From positions 1 through 64,000 of the forward strand of contig NZ_QEXM01000016.1 in the NCBI RefSeq assembly GCF_004127445.1: a stretch of DNA of 64,000 nt. The letters run 5' to 3'. Both the position numbers and the translations under genes were made by a program. Under the pieces are notes generated by a model, which was not told the DNA's origin, ran no database searches, and saw only the letters and a list, made by a program, of their open reading frames with translations. Within the stretch, counting starts at the first letter, position 1; each line of letters starts with the position of its first letter. Below are positions 26,382 to 35,549 of the stretch, in pieces. The DNA is from Streptomyces alfalfae. GTDB taxonomy: Bacteria > Actinomycetota > Actinomycetes > Streptomycetales > Streptomycetaceae.

Positions 26382-26813
26382 TCAGGGGGCGGGCGGGCCC
26401 CACGGGGCTTCGAGTGCCGCGCGCAGGGCGTCGGCGAGGTCCTTGCCGATGCGCTCGGCGAGGCGTTCCTCCAGCCGGGCGAGGACGTCGTGGGCGGTGC
26501 GGTGCGCGCTCCGGCCCGCCGGGGTGCGCCTGATGAGCCGCTGCCTGGCGGAGGCGGGGTCGGGGACCTGCTCCAGGAGTCCGGCGGCGACGAGGCCGTG
26601 CACCGCCTGGTGCGCGGTCTGCCGGGTGACGGCCATGCGGCGCGCCAGCTCGGAGACCGTGGTGCCCTCGTCGTCGAGCACGGCGAAGAGCTGCGCCTGC
26701 GTGGGCGACACGGGGGCGGAGCCGCCGGCCTCCATGGCGGCGAGCAGGCCTTCGTCGAACCAGCGGCGGGCGTCGCCGAGGAGCTGGGGGAGGTTGCGGC
26801 GGGTGGGCGGCAT
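26382..26813 (-). CDS. MarR family transcriptional regulator
   Basis: Winged-helix regulator of 143 residues. The HTH is at about residues 50-72 (T-V-S-E-L-A-R-R-M-A-V-T-R-Q-T-A-H-Q-A-V), followed by the wing A-S-A-R-Q-R-L-I-R-R-T. It is divergent from a quercetinase-like cupin gene. The 90-base gap holds a long inverted repeat positioned to repress both genes. A small aromatic or flavonoid ligand is likely but not proven. Confidence 0.87.
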   Translation of the reverse strand: MPPTRRNLPQLLGDARRWFDEGLLAAMEAGGSAPVSPTQAQLFAVLDDEGTTVSELARRMAVTRQTAHQAVHGLVAAGLLEQVPDPASARQRLIRRTPAGRSAHRTAHDVLARLEERLAERIGKDLADALRAALEAPWGPPAP

Positions 26814-26861
26814 GGTTCCTCGCTGACTGCTGCTGCGCCGGTGGTTGCCCGATCGGGCCCT

Positions 26862-26886
26862 CGAATGTCAGGCTACCTGACGTTCG
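26862..26886. promoter_or_regulatory. Inverted repeat, probable MarR operator
   Basis: CGAATGTCAGG (26862-26872) and CCTGACGTTCG (26876-26886) form 11-base arms with one mismatch and a 3-base spacer. The site lies 17 bases before the cupin start and about 50 bases before the divergent MarR gene. Confidence 0.75.
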
Positions 26887-26903
26887 TCGATCGAGGAGCA
26901 GTC

Positions 26904-27461
26904 ATGACCATCGAGTACGCCACCCGCCACCGCGCCGCGTCCCGCATCCCCGCGGAGCCCGGGAGGCCCTACTTCATCGAGAAGGGCGAGGGCGACCGCG
27001 CCCATCTGTTCGGCGACCTCGTCACGGTCTACGCGGGCGGCGAGCAGACGGAGAACACCTTCAACTTCTTCACCGTCGAGGGCCCCAAGGGCGACCTCAT
27101 CCCCGCCCATGTGCACGCCGACACCCACGAGGTCTTCTACGTCACCCAGGGCGCGGTCCGGCTCTTCGTCGAGGACACCGAGGGCGTCCAGCAGGAGAAG
27201 CTGCTCACCCCCGGCGACTTCGGCTTCGTGCCGAAGAACTGCCGCCACGCCTACCGCATGGAGCGCCACCACAGCCAGGTCGTCGGCGTCGCCGCGGGGC
27301 CCGGCGGCACCTTCGAGCGGTTCTTCGAGAACCTCGGCGCCCCCACGGAGCAGCACGGCCTGCCGCGGCGCCCGCTCGTCCCGGAGCCCGCCAAGTTCGC
27401 GAGCGTCCCCGAGCAGTACGACGTGAGCTTCCTGCCCGACCACCGGTGGCGCACCCGGTGA
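26904..27461 (+). CDS. Quercetin 2,3-dioxygenase-like cupin protein
   Basis: Single-chain cupin protein of 185 residues. The metal motif H-V-H-A-D-T-H-E-V-F-Y-V-T-Q-G supplies two His and a Glu. A further His sits in C-R-H-A-Y-R-M after P-G-D-F-G-F-V-P. This pattern fits the monocupin quercetinases of streptomycetes, which open flavonols with O2. A GAGGAGCAG ribosome site precedes the ATG. Divergent MarR control suggests induction by a phenolic. The substrate is inferred from family only. Confidence 0.82.
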   Translation: MTIEYATRHRAASRIPAEPGRPYFIEKGEGDRAHLFGDLVTVYAGGEQTENTFNFFTVEGPKGDLIPAHVHADTHEVFYVTQGAVRLFVEDTEGVQQEKLLTPGDFGFVPKNCRHAYRMERHHSQVVGVAAGPGGTFERFFENLGAPTEQHGLPRRPLVPEPAKFASVPEQYDVSFLPDHRWRTR

Positions 27462-27462
27462 C

Positions 27463-27499
27463 CCGGCGGACAGGCGGGGAATCCGCGCCTGCCCGCCGG
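27463..27499. terminator. Bidirectional hairpin terminator
   Basis: CCGGCGGACAGGCG (27463-27476) pairs with CGCCTGCCCGCCGG (27486-27499) with one mismatch and a 9-nt loop, between the convergent cupin and hppD genes. Confidence 0.7.
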
Positions 27500-27513
27500 A
27501 CGTGCGGCGGCGC

Positions 27514-28716
<1,203 letters not shown>

Positions 28717-28783
28717 TCAAACTGTCCAGTGCAAGGCCAGGATGGCCGGGCTATCTGTACATGATGACCACCACGGAGGCCCC

Positions 28784-29257
28784 ATGGCGATCGATCATCT
28801 GGACGGCAGGCTCATCGTGCTCCTCGCCCGCGAGCCCCGGATCGGGGTCCTGGAGGCCTCGCGCAGGCTCGGCGTCGCGCGCGGCACGGTGCAGGCGCGC
28901 ATGGACCGCCTCCAGTCCCACGGGGTCATCCGGGGTTTCGGTCCCGAGGTCGACCCCGCGGCCCTCGGCTACCCGGTCACGGCCTTCGCGACGCTGGAGA
29001 TCAAGCAGGGCCAGGGGGCGGACGTGCGCGCCCATCTGGCGGGCGTCGCCGAGGTCCTCGAACTGCACACCATCACGGGCCACGGCGACATGCTCTGCCG
29101 TCTCGTGGCCCGGTCCAACGCCGATCTCCAGCGGGTGATCGACCGGGTCGTGGGCTTCGAGGGCATCGTCCGCGCCTCCACGGCGATCGTCATGGAGAAC
29201 CCCGTCCCGCTGCGGATCATCCCTCTGGTGGAGCAGGCGTCCGAGGATCATCCATGA
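28784..29257 (+). CDS. Lrp/AsnC family transcriptional regulator
   Basis: Regulator of 157 residues. The N-terminal HTH (about residues 20-45: V-L-E-A-S-R-R-L-G-V-A-R-G-T-V-Q-A-R-M-D-R-L) is followed by G-V-I-R-G-F and a C-terminal RAM/ligand domain with the G-x-x-D motif (T-G-H-G-D-M-L-C-R-L). It is divergent from hppD with a 121-base, relatively AT-rich gap, so hppD is the likely target. GGAGGCCCC precedes the ATG. Confidence 0.9.
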   Translation: MAIDHLDGRLIVLLAREPRIGVLEASRRLGVARGTVQARMDRLQSHGVIRGFGPEVDPAALGYPVTAFATLEIKQGQGADVRAHLAGVAEVLELHTITGHGDMLCRLVARSNADLQRVIDRVVGFEGIVRASTAIVMENPVPLRIIPLVEQASEDHP

Positions 29258-29269
29258 GTTACAAAGAAA

Positions 29270-29301
29270 CCGTTGCAACGGAGTCTTTGCAACTCTAGGC
29301 T
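29270..29301 (+). promoter_or_regulatory. Promoter with palindromic operator of the ArsR-like gene
   Basis: A perfect 12-base palindrome CCGTTGCAACGG (29270-29281) contains a -35-like TTGCAA (29273-29278). A -10-like TAGGCT (29296-29301) follows after 17 bases. A second TTGCAA at 29287-29292 gives repeated half sites. The ATG at 29308 is only 6 bases beyond the -10, so the mRNA may be leaderless. Confidence 0.6.
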
Positions 29302-29307
29302 GACGTC

Positions 29308-29898
29308 ATGACGGAACAGCCGGAGCCCCGGAAGATCCACACGCTCAGCCCTCGCTCCCTGCGGGGGCTCGCCCATCCCCTGCGGGTACGGCTGCTCGCC
29401 TCCCTGCGGCTCGACGGCCCCGCGACCGCGTCCCAACTGGCCGAGCGCCTGGGCGAGTCGAGCGGCGCCACCAGCTACCACCTGCGCCAGCTCGCCGCGC
29501 ACGGCTTCGTCGAGGACGACCCCGAGCGCGGCAAGGGACGCGAACGCTGGTGGCGCTCGAGCCACCAGGGCACGTACTTCGACGAGTCGCTGCGCCACGA
29601 CCCCGACCCGGCCGTCCGCGGCGCCGCCGACCTCTACCTCCACGAGCACGCGACGCTGCACGCCCAGGAGCTGTCCACCTGGCTCGGCACGATGGCCGAG
29701 TGGCCGAAGGAGTGGACCGAGAGCGCGGACATGAGCGACTACACCCTGCGGCTGACGCCGGAGCTCACCGCCGAGCTGAACCAGAAGCTGGAGGCGCTCA
29801 TCGAGAGCTACCGCCCGCTGGCGGTGGACGCGGACACCCCGAATTCCGCCAGGGTCCGGATGCACACGCACATCTTCCCGACCCGTTCCGCCGAGTGA
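29308..29898 (+). CDS. ArsR-like (HTH_20) winged-helix regulator
   Basis: Protein of 196 residues with an N-terminal winged helix (S-P-R-S-L-R-G-L-A-H-P-L-R-V-R-L-L, then A-T-A-S-Q-L-A-E-R-L-G-E-S-S-G-A-T-S-Y-H-L-R-Q-L). This is the HTH_20 branch of the ArsR superfamily. No cysteine pair typical of metal sensors is present, so it is not an arsenic or zinc sensor. The C-terminal helical half is rich in Glu/Trp and may bind a small ligand or form the dimer. Its own promoter carries a palindrome consistent with autoregulation. In many streptomycetes such genes precede an MFS exporter. Here only a 68-codon gene follows. Confidence 0.85.
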   Translation: MTEQPEPRKIHTLSPRSLRGLAHPLRVRLLASLRLDGPATASQLAERLGESSGATSYHLRQLAAHGFVEDDPERGKGRERWWRSSHQGTYFDESLRHDPDPAVRGAADLYLHEHATLHAQELSTWLGTMAEWPKEWTESADMSDYTLRLTPELTAELNQKLEALIESYRPLAVDADTPNSARVRMHTHIFPTRSAE

Positions 29899-29910
29899 GA
29901 GGACCCCGCC

Positions 29911-30117
29911 ATGCACCCCGACATACACCTGCTGCTGCACCACGCCCGCTCCGCCGAGCTGCGAGGAGCGGCGCCGTTACGGACACGGCGCCCCCGGCTC
30001 CGTACGCGGCTGGGCTGGGCCATGGTCGAAGTGGGGCTCCGGCTGGTCAGCAGCTCGGGACGGCGCCGCCCTTCTTCAGGGCTCGCAGTGCGTCGACCGT
30101 CCCCTTCAGCGTGGTGA
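29911..30117 (+). CDS. Small basic protein downstream of the ArsR-like gene
   Basis: Possible 68-residue protein starting M-H-P-D-I-H-L-L-L-H-H-A-R-S-A-E-L-R, a pattern that recurs in short streptomycete proteins encoded behind regulators. It then runs L-R-T-R-L-G-W-A-M-V-E-V-G-L-R-L. GAGAGGA lies 8-10 bases before the ATG, and it follows the previous stop by 12 bases. The last 24 codons overlap the convergent Lon-like gene, so the true C-terminus may be altered or extended relative to homologues. Function unknown. Confidence 0.55.
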   Translation: MHPDIHLLLHHARSAELRGAAPLRTRRPRLRTRLGWAMVEVGLRLVSSSGRRRPSSGLAVRRPSPSAW

Positions 30118-30856
30118 CGGGGATGAGCCGCAGGCCCTTCGGCTTCTCGGCCTCCGCGTCCGCGCACTCGGCCTTCGGGACCAGGAAGACCGTGGCCCCG
30201 TCGCGGTGGGCCGCCTGGGTCTTCAGGGCCACGCCGCCGACCGGGCCGACCTTGCCGGACGCGGTGATCGTGCCGGTGCCCGCGATGTCGCGGCCGCCCG
30301 TCAGGTCGCCGCCGCTGCCGTCGCCGTCCAGCTTGTCGATGATGCCGAGCGACAGGAACAGGCCCGCGCTGGGCCCGCCGATCTTGCCGAGGTCGGCCTC
30401 GACCTTCGCCTTGCCGGCGTCGTCCACGCCCTCCGCCCGGAGGTGGGCGAGCGCCGCCTTCGTGGCGTCGTCCTGCGACTTCCTCATGTCGCCGAGGTTG
30501 TGCTCCTCGACTTCCTTCACGTTGTCCCCGGTCGGGTAGACCGAGTCCTTCGGCATCACCGCGCGGTCCGTGCGGAACCATCCGTCGAGCACGTCACCGA
30601 GCCGCACGTCCATCTGCGGGCCCGTGGCGACGATCGTCGTCATCCGCAGCGAGCCCTCGGTCTTCCGGGTGGGCACCCCGGTGATGGTGAGCACCGGCTT
30701 CCCCTCGTGTTTCCCGAGGACGTCCGCCGTCCCGCCCGGCTGGGCCACGGCGAACGGCAACGGCGCGAGCCCCGCGACAGCGAGCAGAGCCACCACGGGC
30801 AACGCGCAGACGGCGAGGGCCTGGGGGCGCGTGAGACGAGAGAGGGAGAACGACAC
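30047..30856 (-). CDS. Secreted or membrane-anchored Lon-like Ser/Lys protease (YlbL-related)
   Basis: Protein of 269 residues with one N-terminal hydrophobic segment (about 12-36). The C-terminal Lon proteolytic domain has Ser163 in G-G-P-S-A-G-L and Lys212 in G-G-V-A-L-K-T-Q-A-A, giving the Ser-Lys dyad. Actinobacterial YlbL proteins usually carry a PDZ domain between anchor and protease. The roughly 115 residues here are too short and lack its clear motifs. The active site would face outward. The start is GTG without an evident ribosome site. Confidence 0.84.
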   Translation of the reverse strand: MSFSLSRLTRPQALAVCALPVVALLAVAGLAPLPFAVAQPGGTADVLGKHEGKPVLTITGVPTRKTEGSLRMTTIVATGPQMDVRLGDVLDGWFRTDRAVMPKDSVYPTGDNVKEVEEHNLGDMRKSQDDATKAALAHLRAEGVDDAGKAKVEADLGKIGGPSAGLFLSLGIIDKLDGDGSGGDLTGGRDIAGTGTITASGKVGPVGGVALKTQAAHRDGATVFLVPKAECADAEAEKPKGLRLIPVTTLKGTVDALRALKKGGAVPSC

Positions 30857-30914
30857 GGAATCAATCTAACGCGCCACCCCCACGCCCTATGGAGCCCGCC
30901 CACCACACTCATGA

Positions 30915-31100
30915 AGCCCGCCCGGCGAAGACCAAGCCCGCCCGGCAATAGCAAAGCCGTCCGGCGCTTGAGGACGAGCCAGGCGCAACCGGCGAAGACC
31001 AAGCCCGCCCGGCGCTTGAGAACGAGCCAGCCGCAACCGGCGAAGATCGAGCCCGTCCGGCGCTTGAGGACGAGCTCGGCGCAGCCGGCGATGGACCGAG
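30915..31100. repeat. Tandem intergenic repeat, period 47-48 bp, Streptomyces family
   Basis: Three full units begin at about 30956, 31003 and 31051. They share GCCCGTCCGGCGCTTGAGGA, CGAGC and a GGCGCAACCGGCGA block. Short 20-21 base partial units (AAGCCCGCCCGGC) precede them. The array lies between the Lon-like gene start and the IclR gene stop, both on the minus strand. Same family as the arrays at 3.9 and 9.4 kb. Confidence 0.8.
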
Positions 31101-31127
31101 CCAAGAGGAACCGCTCAAACCGCGCGG

Positions 31128-31769
31128 TCAGCGCAACGCGTCGGCGACCTCGCGCGCCGCGTCCACCACCCGCGGCCCCACCCGCTCCGGCACGGAGTCC
31201 GCCAGCATCACCACGCCCACGCTGCCCTCTATGCCCGTCACCCCGACCAGCGGCGCCGCGGCCCCGCTCGCGCCGGCTTCGAGTTCGCCGTGGGTGAGCG
31301 CGTACCCGGGGTCGGTGACCAGGTTCTGCCGGGCGGCGAGGATGGCGCGCCCGGCGGCGCCCCGGTCGAGGGGGTGGCGGAACCCCGTGCGGTAGGCGAC
31401 GTGGTAGTCCGTCCACGTCGGCTCGACCACGGCGACCGCCAGGGCCTCGGAGCCGTCCACGAGGGTCAGATGGGCCGTCGCCCCTATGTCCTCCGCGAGC
31501 GAGCGCAACGCGGGCAGCGCGGCCTCGCGCACCAGCGGGTGCACCTGGCGGCCGAGCCTGAGCACGCCGAGCCCGACGCGGGCGCGGCCGCCGAGGTCAC
31601 GCCGGACGAGGGCATGCTGTTCGAGCGTGGCGAGCAGGCGGTACACCACGGTGCGGTTCACACCGAGCTTGTTGGAAAGCTCGGTGACCGTGAGCCCATG
31701 GTCGGTGTCGGCCAGCAGCTTGAGGACGCGCAGTCCTCTGTCGAGCGTCTGGGAAGTCTCCGCGGTCAC
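31128..31769 (-). CDS. IclR family transcriptional regulator
   Basis: Regulator of 213 residues. The N-terminal winged helix includes L-T-V-T-E-L-S-N-K-L-G-V-N-R-T-V-V-Y-R-L-L-A-T-L-E. The C-terminal effector domain has Y-R-T-G-F-R-H-P-L-D-R-G-A-A-G-R-A-I-L-A, the IclR signature region. The GTG at 31769 was chosen because AAGGAG lies 8 bases upstream; another GTG three codons earlier overlaps that site. IclR regulators often control aromatic acid catabolism, and hppD is 2.5 kb away, but no target is adjacent. Confidence 0.88.
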   Translation of the reverse strand: MTAETSQTLDRGLRVLKLLADTDHGLTVTELSNKLGVNRTVVYRLLATLEQHALVRRDLGGRARVGLGVLRLGRQVHPLVREAALPALRSLAEDIGATAHLTLVDGSEALAVAVVEPTWTDYHVAYRTGFRHPLDRGAAGRAILAARQNLVTDPGYALTHGELEAGASGAAAPLVGVTGIEGSVGVVMLADSVPERVGPRVVDAAREVADALR

Positions 31770-32041
31770 GACGCCCACTCCTTAAGTGAGGGACGGCGGC
31801 CTCCTTACGCGGCGGTTGCGCCGCCGGTCCCGTGGGCGACGCGCGTCAGAGGCCGCCGGTCGGAACTCCGGCTGCGCTCCGCGGCGGCGCTGCCACGGGG
31901 CGTGTGCGTAGCCGGGACATTAGCGAGGCCGTCCCGCTCAGCGGAAGACTCCGTCCAGAATCCGGGCACGGGTACGCCCTGAGCGCCCCCCATTGCCCCG
32001 TTACGCGGGGGGAGCAACAAAAACCTCGTACGCCACACGCG

Positions 32042-33841
32042 TCACTTCATGCGCGTGGCCCACTCCTGCACTTTCTCGATGCGCTGCCGCAGCTGCCCCG
32101 CCGTGGCCTCCGCGCTCGGCGGCCCGCCGCAGGTGCGCCGCAGCTCCGTGTGGATCACGCCGTGCGGCTTGCCGCTCTGGTGCACGTACGCGCCGACCAT
32201 CGTGTTCAGCTGCTTCCGCAGCCCGAGGAGTTCCTTGTGGGAGACCACCGGGCGCCGCTCGGCGGGCAGTTCGAGGAGGTCGGCCTCCTCGTCCGGCTTC
32301 TTCCTGCTGTGCGCGATCTGCCGGGCCTGCCGCTTCTGGAGCAGCATCTGCACCTGGTCGGGTTCGAGGAGCCCGGGGATGCCCAGGTAGTCCTGCTCCT
32401 CCTCGCTGCCCGGGTGCGCCTGCATGCCGAACTCGGCGCCGTCGAAGAGGACCCGGTCGAAGACGGCCTCGGACTCCAGGGCCTCGAAGGAGAACTGCTC
32501 CTGCTCCCCGGTGTCCTCGTCCTCCTGCTTGTTCGCCTCGTCCATCTCCTTCTCGGACTCGGCGTAGGGGTCCTCCTCCCCCTCCTTCTTCGGCTTGTCG
32601 AGCGCGTGGTCGCGCTCGACCTCCATCTCGTTGGCGAAGGTGAGCAGGTCGGGGACGGTCGGCAGGAAGACGGACGCCGTCTCGCCGCGCCGCCTGGACC
32701 GCACGAAACGGCCGACGGCCTGTGCGAAGAAGAGCGGCGTGGAGATGGTCGTGGCGTACACGCCGACCGCGAGGCGCGGCACGTCGACGCCCTCGGACAC
32801 CATGCGGACGGCGACCATCCACCGGTCGTCGCCCTCACTGAAGTCGTCGATGCGCTTGGAGGCGCCCGCGTCGTCGGACAGGACGACGGTCGCCTTCGTG
32901 CCCGTGATCTCCCGGATCAGTTTGGCGTAGGCGCGCGCGGAGTCCTGGTCGGAGGCGATGACGAGGCCGCCCGCGTCCGGGATGGCCTTCCTGACCTCGC
33001 TGAGCCGCTTGTCGGCGGCCTTGAGGACGTTCGGCATCCAGTCGCCGCGCGGGTCGAGGGCGGTGCGCCAGGCCTGCGACACGGCGTCCTTGGTCATCGG
33101 CTCGCCGAGCCGCGCGGCGATCTCGTCACCGGCCTTGGTGCGCCACCGCATGTTGCCGGAGTACGAGAGGAAGATGACGGGCCGCACGACGCCGTCGCCG
33201 AGGGCGCTCCCGTAGCCGTAGGTGTAGTCGGCGGAGGAGCGCCGGATGCCGTCGTTCCCCTCCTCGTACGTGACGAAGGGGATCGGGTTGGTGTCGGACC
33301 GGAACGGCGTGCCGGTCAGCGCCAGGCGCCGCGTCGCCGGCTCGAACGCCTCCAGGCACGCCTCACCCCAGGACTTGCTGTCGCCCGCGTGGTGGATCTC
33401 GTCGAGGATCACGAGCGTCTTGCGCTGCTCGGAGCGGTTGCGGTGCAGCATCGGCCGCACGCCGACACCGGCGTACGTGACGGCGACGCCGTGGTACTCC
33501 TTGCTGAGCGGGCCCGCGCTGTACTCCGGGTCCAGTTTGATGCCGATGCGGGCGGCGGCCTCCGCCCACTGCTTCTTCAGGTGCTCGGTGGGCGCGACCA
33601 CGGTGACCTGCTGCACGACATGGTGGTGCAGCAGCCAGGACGCGAGGGTGAGCGCGAACGTCGTCTTGCCGGCGCCGGGGGTGGCGACGGCGAGGAAGTC
33701 TCGCGGCTGCTCCTGGAGGTACCGCTCCATCGCCCCCTGCTGCCAGGCACGCAGCTTGTTGGCGGTGCCCCAGGGGGCGCGGCCGGGGAAGGCGGGCGAG
33801 AGGTGGTGGGAGGAGTTGGCGGCGGCGCTGGTGGTAGTCAC
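32042..33841 (-). CDS. DEAD/DEAH-type SF2 helicase
   Basis: Protein of 599 residues. Walker A is A-T-P-G-A-G-K-T-T (about 53-61), motif II is Asp147-Glu-Ile-His150, motif III-like L-T-G-T-P-F-R follows, and motif VI is Q-A-V-G-R-F-V-R-S-R-R-R-G-E. It resembles the RAD25/ERCC3-like and restriction-subunit helicases rather than RNA DEAD-box proteins. An acidic, Glu/Asp-rich insert of about 60 residues follows motif VI, and the C-terminal 150 residues are helical. No nuclease domain is fused and no restriction genes are adjacent. The GTG start has a GGAG site. The substrate is unknown. Confidence 0.88.
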   Translation of the reverse strand: MTTTSAAANSSHHLSPAFPGRAPWGTANKLRAWQQGAMERYLQEQPRDFLAVATPGAGKTTFALTLASWLLHHHVVQQVTVVAPTEHLKKQWAEAAARIGIKLDPEYSAGPLSKEYHGVAVTYAGVGVRPMLHRNRSEQRKTLVILDEIHHAGDSKSWGEACLEAFEPATRRLALTGTPFRSDTNPIPFVTYEEGNDGIRRSSADYTYGYGSALGDGVVRPVIFLSYSGNMRWRTKAGDEIAARLGEPMTKDAVSQAWRTALDPRGDWMPNVLKAADKRLSEVRKAIPDAGGLVIASDQDSARAYAKLIREITGTKATVVLSDDAGASKRIDDFSEGDDRWMVAVRMVSEGVDVPRLAVGVYATTISTPLFFAQAVGRFVRSRRRGETASVFLPTVPDLLTFANEMEVERDHALDKPKKEGEEDPYAESEKEMDEANKQEDEDTGEQEQFSFEALESEAVFDRVLFDGAEFGMQAHPGSEEEQDYLGIPGLLEPDQVQMLLQKRQARQIAHSRKKPDEEADLLELPAERRPVVSHKELLGLRKQLNTMVGAYVHQSGKPHGVIHTELRRTCGGPPSAEATAGQLRQRIEKVQEWATRMK

Positions 33842-34000
33842 GGTCTCCGGGTTTTGACTTCTCGGGTACGTACGACAACCGGGCCACCCTACCGGTGCGG
33901 GCCTGACGCCCCGCCGCTCCGACGACGCCCGTCGGCCAGGGTGCGACAGGGGTCACACCGCACCGCCGGGCCGCCGTGCCGGAGCGTCACACGAGGTCTC

Positions 34001-35458
34001 TCAGGGTGTCCGCTCGCGCAGCCGCGTGCCCACCCAGGCGCCCACCAGGGCGACCGCCGCCATCGGCAGGAAGACCGCCACGAACGCGGCCGGGTGCGAG
34101 CCCGTGACCCCGTCGGCGCCGTGGCCCGCGCCGACCGTGCCGCCGCCGAGCGCGGCGAAGGCCGCACCGCCCGCTGCCAGCAGGAGGACGTTCGAGAGGC
34201 CGTCGGAGATCTGGAGGGCCGCCGAGTTCGCGCCGGCGTCCTTCGGGGGCGAGAGCTTGAGCAGCAGCACGCTCGTGGACGCGATGACCATGCCCATGCC
34301 GAAGCAGCCGAAGCCCCACGCGACGGCGACCACCCACACCGGCACGGCCTCGACGAGGACGGTCGGCGCGGCGAGGATCGAGGCGGCCACGAGGATCATG
34401 CCGGTGACCATGAGCCGTGCCCGGTAGGGCTCCACGCGGGGCCGCGACTGCACGTACGAGCCGAGCGCCCAGGTCGCCCCGCCCACGGCGAGCGAGAGTC
34501 CGGCCAGGGTCGGGCTGAGCCCGCGCTGCGTGACGAGCATCAGCGGGACGAAGGACTCGGCGGCGATGAACGACCCGGCGGCGATCCCGCGCAGCAGCAC
34601 CACGGACGGCAGCCCCCGGGCCGCCCGGTAGGTGCCGCGCGGCAGCAGCCCGAGCACGGCGGGCACGAGGACGACCGCCCCGAGGACGGCGGGCACCACC
34701 GAGAGCCAGTGCAGGTCCTGGGCCGCGTACTGGAGGAGCGCCGCGCCCAGCGAGATGCCGAGCGCGAGGCGGATGCGCCGCCGGTCGAAGGGGACCACGG
34801 GCGCCTGCGGGTCGAGGGGGCCCGACGCGGTCCGCCGGATCGCGGGCAGCGCGAGGGCGAGCGGCGCGACGACGAGGACGGGGATGCCGACGAAGACCCA
34901 GCGCCATCCGAGGTGTTCCGTGACGGTCCCCGCGATCAGGGGCCCGACCACGGACGGCACGACCCAGCTCGCCGCGAACGCCGCCATGATCGCCGGCCGC
35001 AGACGCTCGGGATAGGCGCGGCTGACCACCACGTACAGCGCGACGATGACGAGGCCGCCGCCGAGCCCCTGCACGGCGCGGCCCGCGATGAACATCCACA
35101 TCACCCCGGCGGTCCCGCTCAGCAGCAGCCCCGCCGCGAACATCGAGATCCCGGCGGCGAGCGGCCCCAGCGGTCCGCTCCGGTCGGCCCACTGCCCGCT
35201 GAACACCATGCCGAAGAGGCTGGTGGTGAAGTACCCGGAGAACGCGAAGGCGTACAGCGAGACGCCGTCCAGCTCGCGGGCCGCCACCGGCATCGCCGTC
35301 CCGACGGCGGTCGCCTCGAAGGCGATGAGGAGGACGACGGAGACGATGCCGATGCTCAGCGCGCGGTAGGGCGCGCGGAGCACGCCGCCGGCGTCTCCTG
35401 GGCTCGGCGGGGCCGTGGGTTCGGCGGTGACGGGGGTGTCGGGGGCGGTGTCGGTCAT
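34001..35458 (-). CDS. MFS multidrug-type transporter
   Basis: Membrane exporter of 485 residues with 12-14 predicted helices. The loop 2-3 motif appears as G-Q-W-A-D-R-S-G-P, and motif C-like A-A-S-W-V-V-P-S-V-V-G-P-L-I-A-G-T-V sits in helix 5, marking a drug/proton antiporter. The substrate is not predictable. The promoter must lie in the 90 bases before the DUF397 gene stop. It is preceded on the same strand by the XRE/DUF397 pair, which may be a separate unit. Confidence 0.9.
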   Translation of the reverse strand: MTDTAPDTPVTAEPTAPPSPGDAGGVLRAPYRALSIGIVSVVLLIAFEATAVGTAMPVAARELDGVSLYAFAFSGYFTTSLFGMVFSGQWADRSGPLGPLAAGISMFAAGLLLSGTAGVMWMFIAGRAVQGLGGGLVIVALYVVVSRAYPERLRPAIMAAFAASWVVPSVVGPLIAGTVTEHLGWRWVFVGIPVLVVAPLALALPAIRRTASGPLDPQAPVVPFDRRRIRLALGISLGAALLQYAAQDLHWLSVVPAVLGAVVLVPAVLGLLPRGTYRAARGLPSVVLLRGIAAGSFIAAESFVPLMLVTQRGLSPTLAGLSLAVGGATWALGSYVQSRPRVEPYRARLMVTGMILVAASILAAPTVLVEAVPVWVVAVAWGFGCFGMGMVIASTSVLLLKLSPPKDAGANSAALQISDGLSNVLLLAAGGAAFAALGGGTVGAGHGADGVTGSHPAAFVAVFLPMAAVALVGAWVGTRLRERTP

Positions 35459-35549
35459 GGACGCCAGCGTAAGTGGCGTCCATGCCGTTCACCCCTGTCC
35501 GGGGCGGGGACCTCGGGGGTCCTTTGGTCCTAGGTCGGCCCCAGGTCCC

